Below are positions 15,919-23,285 of a stretch of DNA of 25,047 bases, in pieces. Within the stretch, counting starts at the first letter, position 1; each line of letters starts with the position of its first letter. Source of the DNA: Actinomycetota bacterium (GTDB lineage: Bacteria; Actinomycetota; Thermoleophilia; Gaiellales; F1-60-MAGs149); contig CANKHS010000003.1 of assembly GCA_947481755.1 (NCBI GenBank), positions 1 through 25,047 on the forward strand, given 5' to 3'. A model generated the notes under the pieces. The model did not search any database. It saw only the letters and a program-made list of their open reading frames with translations, and was not told the origin of the DNA. The translations under genes were made by a program, and so were the position numbers.

Positions 15919-16706
15919 TGACCGCAGAACGCCGACTCGAGGGCCGCGTCGCCCTGATTACCGGAGCCGCCAGCGGCAATGGTCGTGCCATTGCCCTGCG
16001 CTACGCCGCTGAGGGCGCTGCTGTCGTCTGTGCCGACCTCGTGCCAAACCCCATTGCTGGTGGCTGGGAAGACGCGACAGCGACACACGACCTGATCAAC
16101 GAGCAGGGCGGTCGCGCAACGTTTGTCGAATGCGACGTGACCGATGGTGCTCAGGTTGCCGCCGCCGTCGCGACAGCGACTGACACCTATGGCGGTCTTG
16201 ATATTTCGGTCGCCAATGCCGGTGTCTCGCCGCTCGCCTATTCGATCGTCGATGAGCCGTTCGAGGACTACAAGCAGGTCCAGGCAGTCAACCAAGACGG
16301 CGTCTGGTGGACGTGTCGCGAGAGTGCCCGCGCGATGATTGAGCAGGGCCGCGGCGGACGGATCGTCACGCTCGCTTCGATTGCCGGCCTCACCGGTGTG
16401 CAGACGGGGTATCACTACAACATGAGCAAGGGCGCGGTGGTCCAGATCACGCGCACGTTGGCGATCGAATTGGCCCCGCACTCGATTACGGTCAATGCGA
16501 TCTGCCCGGGCTATGTCCGAACGTCGATGACGCGCAACCTCTGGGACGACCCGGCCAAGTTTGCCCGGCTCCAGGCCTCGACGCCGATGCCGCGACTCGG
16601 CGAGGCCGAGGACATCGCGGGCGCCGCATTCTTCCTCGCCTCCGACGACGCCTCCTGGATGACGGGCGTGATCATGCCCGTCGACGGTGGCTTTAGCGCG
16701 ATCTAG
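15918..16706 (+). CDS. Short-chain dehydrogenase/reductase, probably NAD-dependent
   Basis: The 262-residue SDR has TGAASGNG (15-22), NAG (100-102), Asn125, Ser154, Tyr167 and Lys171 (YNMSK), so the catalytic set is complete. Asp40 at the end of the second strand suggests NAD(H) rather than NADP(H). The ATG overlaps the previous stop (TAATG at 15916-15920), and GAGGAG at 15904-15909 serves as the ribosome binding site. It may act on the diol or carbonyl compounds of the dehydratase pathway. The substrate is not predictable. Confidence 0.9.
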   Translation: MTAERRLEGRVALITGAASGNGRAIALRYAAEGAAVVCADLVPNPIAGGWEDATATHDLINEQGGRATFVECDVTDGAQVAAAVATATDTYGGLDISVANAGVSPLAYSIVDEPFEDYKQVQAVNQDGVWWTCRESARAMIEQGRGGRIVTLASIAGLTGVQTGYHYNMSKGAVVQITRTLAIELAPHSITVNAICPGYVRTSMTRNLWDDPAKFARLQASTPMPRLGEAEDIAGAAFFLASDDASWMTGVIMPVDGGFSAI

Positions 16707-17536
16707 TGGACGAATTCGCCACCGCACCCTCGTTCGCGCAGGCTCGTGGCGCGGTGGCGTTTTGGGATCTTGGTGAGGGCACGCCCGTGCTCGTGCTGCA
16801 CGGCTTTCCCGACGCTCCGATCGGTATGACGCCACTTGTTCAACGCCTCGTTGCGGCTGGCTACCGTGCGATCGTCCCCGCACTGCCTGGGTACACGCCC
16901 TCCGACGCTGTCGAGAGCTATCAGAGCGCTGCGGTTGCGAGCGACATGATTGCCATTTTGGACACACTCGAGTTCGAACGAATCCCGGTCGTCGGTCACG
17001 ACTGGGGTGGCTGTGTCGCGCTTGACCTTGGGGCCAACCACGCCGACCGTGTCTCGCGCGTCGTCTCGCTTGCGATCCCCCACCCCGACGGCTTTGCCGC
17101 GCGGCGCCGCGATCTACAGGAACAGAAGACCGCGGCCTACGCGTGGATCTTGGCCTATTCCAGTGGTGCCGCCCAGCTAGCTGCCGATCCGGTTTGGCTC
17201 GATCAAGTGCATGAGGAGTGGTCGCCCGGCCTGCATCGATCCGAGTGGTCGGCGGTCAAGGAGATCCTGCAGCAACCAGGAGTGGGCGAAGCGGTCCACG
17301 ACTGGTACCGCGACGACTTCGGTGCCTCGACCTCAACGGGCGACGTACGTGTACCGACGTTGATGCTGCATGGTGGTAACGACGGCTGTATCCGACCGGC
17401 CTGCTTTACCGGCTTCGAGCAACGCTTCCCCGCCGGCCTAGAGCTCGAGCAGGTTGATGGCGTGGGCCATTGGCTCCACATCGAACGACCAGACGCCATC
17501 GCGACGCGCATTTTGCACTTTCTTACTGCTGCGTAA
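16706..17536 (+). CDS. Alpha/beta hydrolase of the epoxide hydrolase type
   Basis: This 276-residue protein has the oxyanion motif HGFPD (32-36), the nucleophile D99 in GHDWGG (97-102), the likely acid D226 and the base H255 in GVGHW. The cap domain keeps tyrosines in positions that would polarise the epoxide ring (Y145 and Y201 in WYR). These fit soluble epoxide hydrolases, which open an epoxide to a vicinal diol. Haloalkane or fluoroacetate dehalogenase is the main alternative. The GTG start overlaps the previous stop (TAGTG). The gene ends the diol dehydratase operon, where making a diol would supply the dehydratase. Its 3' end overlaps the convergent LysR gene inside a perfect palindrome. 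Confidence 0.82.
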   Translation: MDEFATAPSFAQARGAVAFWDLGEGTPVLVLHGFPDAPIGMTPLVQRLVAAGYRAIVPALPGYTPSDAVESYQSAAVASDMIAILDTLEFERIPVVGHDWGGCVALDLGANHADRVSRVVSLAIPHPDGFAARRRDLQEQKTAAYAWILAYSSGAAQLAADPVWLDQVHEEWSPGLHRSEWSAVKEILQQPGVGEAVHDWYRDDFGASTSTGDVRVPTLMLHGGNDGCIRPACFTGFEQRFPAGLELEQVDGVGHWLHIERPDAIATRILHFLTAA

Positions 17537-17542
17537 GAAAGT
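17517..17542. terminator. Perfect inverted repeat at the overlapping 3' ends (possible bidirectional terminator)
   Basis: ACTTTCTTAC (17517-17526) and GTAAGAAAGT (17533-17542) are perfect 10-base arms around a 6-base loop. Both stop codons lie inside: TAA at 17534-17536 for the hydrolase and the complement of 17523-17525 for LysR. There is no U-run outside the arms, so classical Rho-independent termination is uncertain. Confidence 0.45.
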
Positions 17543-18395
17543 CCGCGAGCACGCGGGCTGCTGGGCTCGGTCGACGCACGGGCAGCAGCGCGAACCAATC
17601 CCGCGATGGCGGACTCGGTACGACATCCAGTTGTACGAGTGAGCCAGCCGCAATCTGGTGTTCAACAGCCACCAACGGAACAACGCCAACGCCCAGGCCG
17701 ACCATTGCGGCCGCGGCCACGGCACTATTCGATCCGATTGTCGTTTTAGGTGGCGTGATGTGCGCACCCGCGAGGTACTCATCGACCAGGCGGCGTGTAC
17801 CGGAGGCCTCCTCGCGTACCAACCACGTCTCACTCCCGAGGTCGCGGAGGGCAATCTGCTCCCGCTTCGCGAGTGGGTGGTCAGGTGCGGCCACCACCAC
17901 GTGCGCGTTGGTCGCGATGCGCAACCCCTCGTACATACCGTCGTCCGGTGCGCGCCCACCAATGCCAATGTCCGCTTCGCGCGAACCCAACAACTCGAGC
18001 ACATGCTCGCGATTGCCAATCTCGAGCTGGATGGGAATCTCCGGATGCGCCTCGCGGAATGCGCGCAGCAACATCGGCAAAACAAACTCCGCTGCCGTGT
18101 AGACCGCGGCAATGCGTACGGTCGCCTGTTCCTTCGCCGACGCACTGTGCGCCATCCGGGTGCCCTGCTCGAGCAGTCCGAGGGCCTCACGTGCGTGGGG
18201 CAAGAACACCTCACCGGCTGGGCTCAACTTCATCCCGCGACCATCGCGCTCGGTCAGCGCGACACCAACCTCATCACTCAAGGCGGCGATGCTTCCCGAC
18301 ACCGAGGGCTGCGACACGTGCAGACGTTCGGCCGCAGCGCGCACCGAGCCATCCTCGGCGACAGCAATAAACGTCTTCAGTTGCGAGAGTGTCAT
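17523..18395 (-). CDS. LysR-family transcriptional regulator (CbbR/QscR-like position)
   Basis: The 290-residue protein has an N-terminal winged HTH (TLSQLKTFIAVAEDGSVRAA, with AERLHVSQPSVSGSIAALSDEVG) and a LysR substrate-binding domain (AAVYTAAEFVLPMLLRAFREAHPEI onward). I start at the second ATG (18395) because AAGG lies eight bases upstream and the family begins close to MTLSQL. The ATG at 18401 is possible. It is divergent from the malyl-CoA lyase operon, the usual layout for LysR regulators of their neighbours. It is therefore the likely regulator of the serine-cycle-like genes, perhaps sensing a metabolite such as PEP or glyoxylate. The ligand is inference. Confidence 0.88.
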   Translation of the reverse strand: MTLSQLKTFIAVAEDGSVRAAAERLHVSQPSVSGSIAALSDEVGVALTERDGRGMKLSPAGEVFLPHAREALGLLEQGTRMAHSASAKEQATVRIAAVYTAAEFVLPMLLRAFREAHPEIPIQLEIGNREHVLELLGSREADIGIGGRAPDDGMYEGLRIATNAHVVVAAPDHPLAKREQIALRDLGSETWLVREEASGTRRLVDEYLAGAHITPPKTTIGSNSAVAAAAMVGLGVGVVPLVAVEHQIAAGSLVQLDVVPSPPSRDWFALLPVRRPSPAARVLADFLTQQ

Positions 18396-18412
18396 AGCCA
18401 TTGCCTTATGAA

Positions 18413-18425
18413 TTAGACACTATTA
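18413..18425 (+). promoter_or_regulatory. Candidate LysR binding site between lysR and malyl-CoA lyase
   Basis: TTA, seven bases, TTA (18413-18425) fits the LysR T-N11-A rule and the TNA-N7-TNA pattern of CbbR sites. It lies in the AT-rich divergent gap 18396-18466. Only one copy is clear, so this is tentative. Confidence 0.3.
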
Positions 18426-18453
18426 CCTGCTAGAAGTCCATGTGTTGGTGGCG

Positions 18454-18459
18454 TACCGT
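18454..18459 (+). promoter_or_regulatory. Putative -10 box for malyl-CoA lyase (leaderless)
   Basis: TACCGT is followed by seven bases and the ATG at 18467. It helps choose that start over the in-frame ATG at 18440, which would place this box inside the gene. Confidence 0.35.
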
Positions 18460-18466
18460 GTTGAGC

Positions 18467-19426
18467 ATGCCGAATAACGATCGCCTCCACCGTTCCGAAC
18501 TTGCCGTCCCCGCCTCGAATCTCCGCATGCTGGAGAAGGCCCCCGAGTCCGGCGCCGACATCGTCTTCCTCGACCTGGAGGACGCCGTTGCCCCCGATGA
18601 CAAGGTCCAGGCGCGCAAGAACGCCATCGAGGCGCTGCAGTCCCAGGACTGGTCGAAGACCGCAACGTCGGTCCGCATCAACGGCCTGGATACGTACTGG
18701 GCCTACCGCGATGTCGTCGACATTGTTGAGGCCGTCGGCAACAAGCTCGACATGATTCTGATTCCGAAGGTTGGCCGTCCCTCCGACATCGAGTTTGTCG
18801 CGATGCTGCTTTCGCAGATTGAGCAGGCCTATGGCTATGACCCCATTGCCATCACCGCCTTGATCGAAACCGCACCCGGGATGGCCAATGTTGAGGCAAT
18901 CGCGGAGACCTGCCCGGAGCGCCTTGAGGCACTCTCGTTCGGCGTGGCTGACTACGCGGCTTCGACACGAGCCCGCACAGTGGTGATCGGTGGTGTCACG
19001 CCGGAGTACGCGGTCTTGACCGATCCCGACGCGAGCGGAGCCCGCGAGCTTCACTGGGGCGACCCCTGGCACTTTGCCCTCTCGCGCATGATCGTCGCCT
19101 GCCGGGCCAACGGGCTACGCCCGATCGACGGACCATTCGGCGACTTCAGCGATCCTGACGGCTACAAGATGGCTGCCCGCCGTGCCGCCGCCCTCGGCTG
19201 CGAAGGTAAGTGGGCAATCCACCCGAGCCAGATCGAGTTGGCAAACGAGATCTTCTCGCCGCTGCCCGACGAGGTCGATCGCGCTCAGCGCATCATGGTT
19301 GCCATGGCTGAGGCCGCCGCTGAGGGTCGCGGTGCTGTCTCGCTCGATGGTCGCCTGATTGACGCGGCGTCGATCAAGATGGCCGAGAACGTGATTGCAC
19401 GCGTCGAGCGCCTGTCGGGGACCTGA
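18467..19426 (+). CDS. mcl: Malyl-CoA lyase (HpcH/HpaI-CitE family)
   Basis: The 319-residue protein is closely similar in pattern to Methylobacterium malyl-CoA lyase: RLHRSELAVPASN, FLDLEDAVAPDDK (35-46), VRINGLDT (69-76), LIPKVG, ALIETAPGMANVEAIA, SFGVADYAASTRAR, RPIDGPFGDFSDPDGY and GKWAIHPSQ. It should cleave malyl-CoA to acetyl-CoA and glyoxylate, with Mg bound through residues such as E134 and D162. It may also act on beta-methylmalyl-CoA. The chosen start is Met at 18467. The stop overlaps the PEP carboxylase start (TGATG). It heads the serine-cycle-like operon. Confidence 0.93.
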   Translation: MPNNDRLHRSELAVPASNLRMLEKAPESGADIVFLDLEDAVAPDDKVQARKNAIEALQSQDWSKTATSVRINGLDTYWAYRDVVDIVEAVGNKLDMILIPKVGRPSDIEFVAMLLSQIEQAYGYDPIAITALIETAPGMANVEAIAETCPERLEALSFGVADYAASTRARTVVIGGVTPEYAVLTDPDASGARELHWGDPWHFALSRMIVACRANGLRPIDGPFGDFSDPDGYKMAARRAAALGCEGKWAIHPSQIELANEIFSPLPDEVDRAQRIMVAMAEAAAEGRGAVSLDGRLIDAASIKMAENVIARVERLSGT

Positions 19427-22026
19427 TGGCAGTGGTCGTCGGCGAACTCCAGCCCGGCACGCTCGGTGGCGACGACCGCATTCTGGAACGCCTGCTGTTC
19501 GAAGCGATCACGAAAACTGAGGGCGTCGAGATCGTCGAGATGGTTCTGCATCTCCACGAACTGGCCGAACGCGCGCGGGCCGGCGACGTGGGGTCGGCTG
19601 CACTGATCCGCTCCGAAGTCGCGCAACTTGATCGACGCGCGGCGGGAGCCACGGCAAAGGCGCTCTTGATGCGCCTGCAGCTGGCCAACCTCTGCGAGGA
19701 ACGCGAGCGTGTTCGCCGCTTGCAGACCACCGGCTGGCGCCGCGCCTCGCTGGAGCAAGCCATCGACGAGCTGGGCGACCCTGAGCAGTTTCGTTCCCAT
19801 CTCGACGACCTACACGTCGAGCTCGTGCTGACCATGCATCCGTCAGACGCCACGCGCCGAGCAGTGCTGCACAAATTGCACCGTCTGACCGAGCAGCTGG
19901 ATGCACTCGACCGGGCCCCTGGCCTCGAGGCCCAGGAACGCGCACTGGCCGAGGCGCAGGAGACCGTCAGCGCGTGGTGGGCCACCGACGAGATTCGTCG
20001 TAGCCGACCACCGGTTGAGGAAGAGATCCGGCGGACGGTCTTTCTCGTCGAGACCGCGCTCTACGACGCGGCGGCCGACGTAGCCGTCAGCGCCGAGCGG
20101 CGTCTCGGGTTCGCACTGGAACGCGCACCACTCTCGTTCGTCCAGTGGGCAGGTGGCGACATGGACGGCAACCCGTCGGCCTCCGCAGAAACGGTGCGCT
20201 TCGCAGTCATCGAAGCTCGCCGCGCGGCGCTGCGGCTCTTGATCGACCGCGTCGTTAATGCCTCGCGCCTCCATTCCGAGGCCGCTCGCTATACCGACGT
20301 CGCCGAGCTACTGCTTCTGATCGAGCGCGACGCAACCACGTTGCCTGGCGGAAGTAGCGAGGGCGATGCCTACGCGCATGAGCCCCTGCGGCGCAAGCTT
20401 CGCCTGATGCGCGAACGACTGACGTGGACGCTGCGCGCGTTAGACGAGGAGATCGATCCAGCGTGGATGTATCGCGATGCCAAGACTCTGATCGAGGACG
20501 TCGATGCCGTTCGCGCCGCCGCCCCGGGTGACACACCATCGCTCGACCGCCTCGCGTGGCAGGTGCGTATTTTTGGCCTTCACTTGCTCGAGATCGACGT
20601 GCGCCTCCACGCCAAGGAATTGGGTGAGGCAGTCGATGCTCTCCTCCCCGGGACCGCGGGTCTCGAAGAATCCGCGCGACTGGCACACCTTGCCGCCGCG
20701 CTTGCACAACCCGTTGCGCGCACAACTGCTCCTGCTCCCGACGACCTGCGCGCCGCGCGAGCGCTCGACGAGGCGGCAGATCTCCATGCAGCTCTCGGAG
20801 CCATGCCACTGCGCTCCCTCGTTATCTCCGGCTGCGAATCGCCCACGGATGTCCTGGCCGCGACGTGGCTCCTGCACCGGGCGGGTCTGCACGGAGTTCC
20901 GGTCGTGCCGCTGTTCGAATCCGGCGCCTCGCTCCGCAACGCAACCGCGATCGCTGAGGCCGTGCTCGCCGTGCCCGCCATGCGGGAGCACATCGCACGT
21001 ACCGGTGGTCGCCTCGAGGTCATGCTTGGCCATTCCGATGGTGGCAAGGAAGAGGGCTTTATTGCCGCGCAATGGCGCATCTGGCGCGCACAGGAGGACC
21101 TCGTCGCCGTCTGCCGGCGGCACAACATCGGGTTCCGGGCCTTCCATGGCCGTGGCGGATCGCCTGCCCGTGGTGGCGCGCCATCCGACGAAATTGCCAA
21201 GGCCCTGCCGGCGGGTGCCGCCAGTGGTGGGCTGCGCCTGACCGAACAGGGAGAGACTGCGCGCTCCAAATTGGCGCACCCCGTCCTTGCTCGTCGAGCG
21301 CTCGAGCAGGTCTTGTCTGGCGCACTGATCGCCGCAGCCCGCGAAGGCGACGACGCCACACCGACTGCGTGGCGTGACCAGATGGAGTTGTTGGCCGATA
21401 CCGCACGCGCATCGTGGCGCGGCCTGCTGGACGACCCAGCCTTCACCGACACGTTTCTCCACACCACGCCGATTACCCTCGCCGACGACCTCAAACTCGG
21501 TTCGCGTCCTGCTCGTCGGGCCGCCGGTGGCGCCGACAGCCTGCGCGCAATTCCGTGGGTGATGGCCTGGACACAGACGCGCGTGCTCGTACCCGCATGG
21601 TTTGGATCGGGCACAGCCCTGGCCGGTGGCGACGTCGCTATTCAGCAGGCGATGTGGGCAGACTGGCCACCCTTTCGGGCGATCGTCTCGGCCCTCGAGG
21701 CCTCGCTCTTTCGCACCGACCTCTCGTTTGCGAGCGACTACCTCGCGCTGCACCCGACAGCGGAGGCCACGCGGATCTGGCAGACCATCCGCGACGAGCA
21801 CGAGCGAAGCCGGGCAGCAATTCTACGCATCACCGGTGAGGACGAACTCTACGGTCGCCGACCCGAGTTACGAGAGCGTCTGGCCCATCGCAATCCGTGG
21901 ATTGATCCGCTCAGCGCAATCCAGACAGAACTTCTCCATCGCCTCGCCCATGGCGATGAATCCATGAGGCAGCCACTCTTGACGACGATGGCAGGCGTCG
22001 CCGCGGGAGTTCAGAGCGTCGGCTAA
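19426..22026 (+). CDS. ppc: Phosphoenolpyruvate carboxylase, atypical
   Basis: This 866-residue protein makes oxaloacetate from PEP and bicarbonate. The catalytic His138 is in VLTMHPSDATRR, and GGDMDGNP is at 243-250 (usually GGDRDGNP). Near the middle come MLGHSDGGKEEG and FHGRGGSPARGGAP, with R576 and R582 kept. The C-terminus ends in AAGVQSVG rather than the near-universal NTG, and the FRTD motif at R763 replaces AKxD. By my recall of E. coli numbering, these changes replace the inhibitor-binding N881 and K773, while R832 is retained in RNPWIDPL. The enzyme may therefore be insensitive to aspartate or malate inhibition. It is coupled to malyl-CoA lyase by TGATG. A 54-base AT-rich gap with an inverted repeat separates it from the next gene. 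Confidence 0.92.
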   Translation: MAVVVGELQPGTLGGDDRILERLLFEAITKTEGVEIVEMVLHLHELAERARAGDVGSAALIRSEVAQLDRRAAGATAKALLMRLQLANLCEERERVRRLQTTGWRRASLEQAIDELGDPEQFRSHLDDLHVELVLTMHPSDATRRAVLHKLHRLTEQLDALDRAPGLEAQERALAEAQETVSAWWATDEIRRSRPPVEEEIRRTVFLVETALYDAAADVAVSAERRLGFALERAPLSFVQWAGGDMDGNPSASAETVRFAVIEARRAALRLLIDRVVNASRLHSEAARYTDVAELLLLIERDATTLPGGSSEGDAYAHEPLRRKLRLMRERLTWTLRALDEEIDPAWMYRDAKTLIEDVDAVRAAAPGDTPSLDRLAWQVRIFGLHLLEIDVRLHAKELGEAVDALLPGTAGLEESARLAHLAAALAQPVARTTAPAPDDLRAARALDEAADLHAALGAMPLRSLVISGCESPTDVLAATWLLHRAGLHGVPVVPLFESGASLRNATAIAEAVLAVPAMREHIARTGGRLEVMLGHSDGGKEEGFIAAQWRIWRAQEDLVAVCRRHNIGFRAFHGRGGSPARGGAPSDEIAKALPAGAASGGLRLTEQGETARSKLAHPVLARRALEQVLSGALIAAAREGDDATPTAWRDQMELLADTARASWRGLLDDPAFTDTFLHTTPITLADDLKLGSRPARRAAGGADSLRAIPWVMAWTQTRVLVPAWFGSGTALAGGDVAIQQAMWADWPPFRAIVSALEASLFRTDLSFASDYLALHPTAEATRIWQTIRDEHERSRAAILRITGEDELYGRRPELRERLAHRNPWIDPLSAIQTELLHRLAHGDESMRQPLLTTMAGVAAGVQSVG

Positions 22027-22028
22027 CC

Positions 22029-22058
22029 ACAATTGATCGGCTTATACCGATGAATTGT
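22029..22058. promoter_or_regulatory. AT-rich inverted repeat between ppc and the aminotransferase gene
   Basis: ACAATTGATCGG (22029-22040) and CCGATGAATTGT (22047-22058) are 12-base arms with a single mismatch around CTTATA. No T-run follows, so it looks more like an operator than a terminator. It lies just after the PEP carboxylase stop. Confidence 0.5.
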
Positions 22059-22080
22059 CTCAAAAATCAATATAGAAGTT

Positions 22081-23283
22081 ATGGAACTGGCGACGTACCA
22101 TGCAGGTAATCAACGTATGGAGATCGTCTTGAGCGCAACCGCCCCAGAACACGCAACTATCGAGAGCTTTCAGCCCCCCACGCGCCTGCTCGCTGGCCCC
22201 GGCCCCTCGAATGTTGATCCGCGTGTGCTTGAGGCGATGCGCAAGCCACTGATCAGCCACCTCGACCCCGTCTTTTGGGAGCGCCTGCTCGTGATGGCCG
22301 AGATGATCGGCACGGTCTATGGCCGCACCGATGGTGCCTCGTTCTGCCTCTCTCAGAGTGGCACGAGCGGCATGGAGGCCGGCATCCTCAACCTCGTCGC
22401 CCCCGGCGACACCGTGGTTGCAGCGAGCGCCGGATTCTTTGGCAACCGCATCCTCGAGATGTTGCGTCGCCGCGGCGCCAAGGTCGTTGAGTTGACCGCT
22501 CCGTTTGGCCAGCATGTCCCCAACGATCAGATCCTCGACGCGCTCGCCCAGAATCCCAATGCCGTGATGGTCTGCGTGGTGTACGCCGAGACCTCGACAG
22601 GCGTCGCCCATCCGCTGCAAGAGCTTGGTGAGGCAATGCGTGCGTCCGGTACCGACGCGCTCCTCTACGCCGACTGTGTCACCGCAATCGGCGGCATGCC
22701 GATTGAGCTCGATGCTTGGGGCGTCGACTACGCGTACGCCTGCAGCCAAAAGTGCATCGCAGCTCCTCCAGGTCTCTCGCCCGTCTCGATTTCCTCGCGC
22801 GCAATTGAGCGCATTGGTCGCGATGGTATGCAGGTGCCGTACTCGCTCGATTTGGCCGAGCACATCAAGTACTGGATCGACCGGCCGATGACGTACCACC
22901 ACACGACTCCGAACCTGTCGTACTACGCCCTTGATGAGGCACTCCGCCTCTCCCTCGAAGAAGGCCTCGACGTTCGTTACGCACGCCACGCCGACGCCGG
23001 CGCGTATGTGCAGGCGGGGTTCCGCGAGCGCGGCTTCGATCTCCTGCCCGCAGCCTCCGACCAGCTGGCACAGTTGACGGCCGTCCGTGTCCCGGAAGGT
23101 ATCGACGGCAAGGCAATCCAAGGCATCCTGCTCAACACGCACAACATCGAGGTTGGCGGCGGGCTCGGACCGTTGTCGCCGCCGATCTGGCGCATCGGCA
23201 TGATGGGCGTCAACGCGAATCGCGAGACCGCCGATCGCGTGTTGGCAGCCTTTGACACCGTCCTCCCCAACGGAGCCCATTAG
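22081..23283 (+). CDS. sga: Serine-glyoxylate aminotransferase (class V PLP)
   Basis: The 400-residue protein resembles serine-glyoxylate/alanine-glyoxylate aminotransferases: PPTRLLAGPGPSNVDPRVLEAM, LSQSGTSGMEAGI, DCVTAIGGMPIELDAWGVDY and CSQKCIAAPPGL with the PLP lysine K224. It should transfer the amino group from serine to glyoxylate, giving hydroxypyruvate and glycine, and so recycle the glyoxylate made by malyl-CoA lyase. The start is uncertain: the ATG at 22081 gives a 12-residue longer N-terminus than the ATG at 22117, and neither has a strong Shine-Dalgarno site. The CoA-transferase gene follows after two bases. Confidence 0.9.
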   Translation: MELATYHAGNQRMEIVLSATAPEHATIESFQPPTRLLAGPGPSNVDPRVLEAMRKPLISHLDPVFWERLLVMAEMIGTVYGRTDGASFCLSQSGTSGMEAGILNLVAPGDTVVAASAGFFGNRILEMLRRRGAKVVELTAPFGQHVPNDQILDALAQNPNAVMVCVVYAETSTGVAHPLQELGEAMRASGTDALLYADCVTAIGGMPIELDAWGVDYAYACSQKCIAAPPGLSPVSISSRAIERIGRDGMQVPYSLDLAEHIKYWIDRPMTYHHTTPNLSYYALDEALRLSLEEGLDVRYARHADAGAYVQAGFRERGFDLLPAASDQLAQLTAVRVPEGIDGKAIQGILLNTHNIEVGGGLGPLSPPIWRIGMMGVNANRETADRVLAAFDTVLPNGAH

Positions 23284-23285
23284 CG

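Noticed and set aside
9988..17536. Bacterial microcompartment (pdu-type) operon
   Set aside because: No BMC shell-domain gene occurs in the operon, and the enzyme subunits lack the N-terminal encapsulation peptides.
20440..21801. Minus-strand open frame of 453 codons opposite PEP carboxylase
   Set aside because: It is antisense to conserved PEP carboxylase motifs and encodes nothing recognisable.
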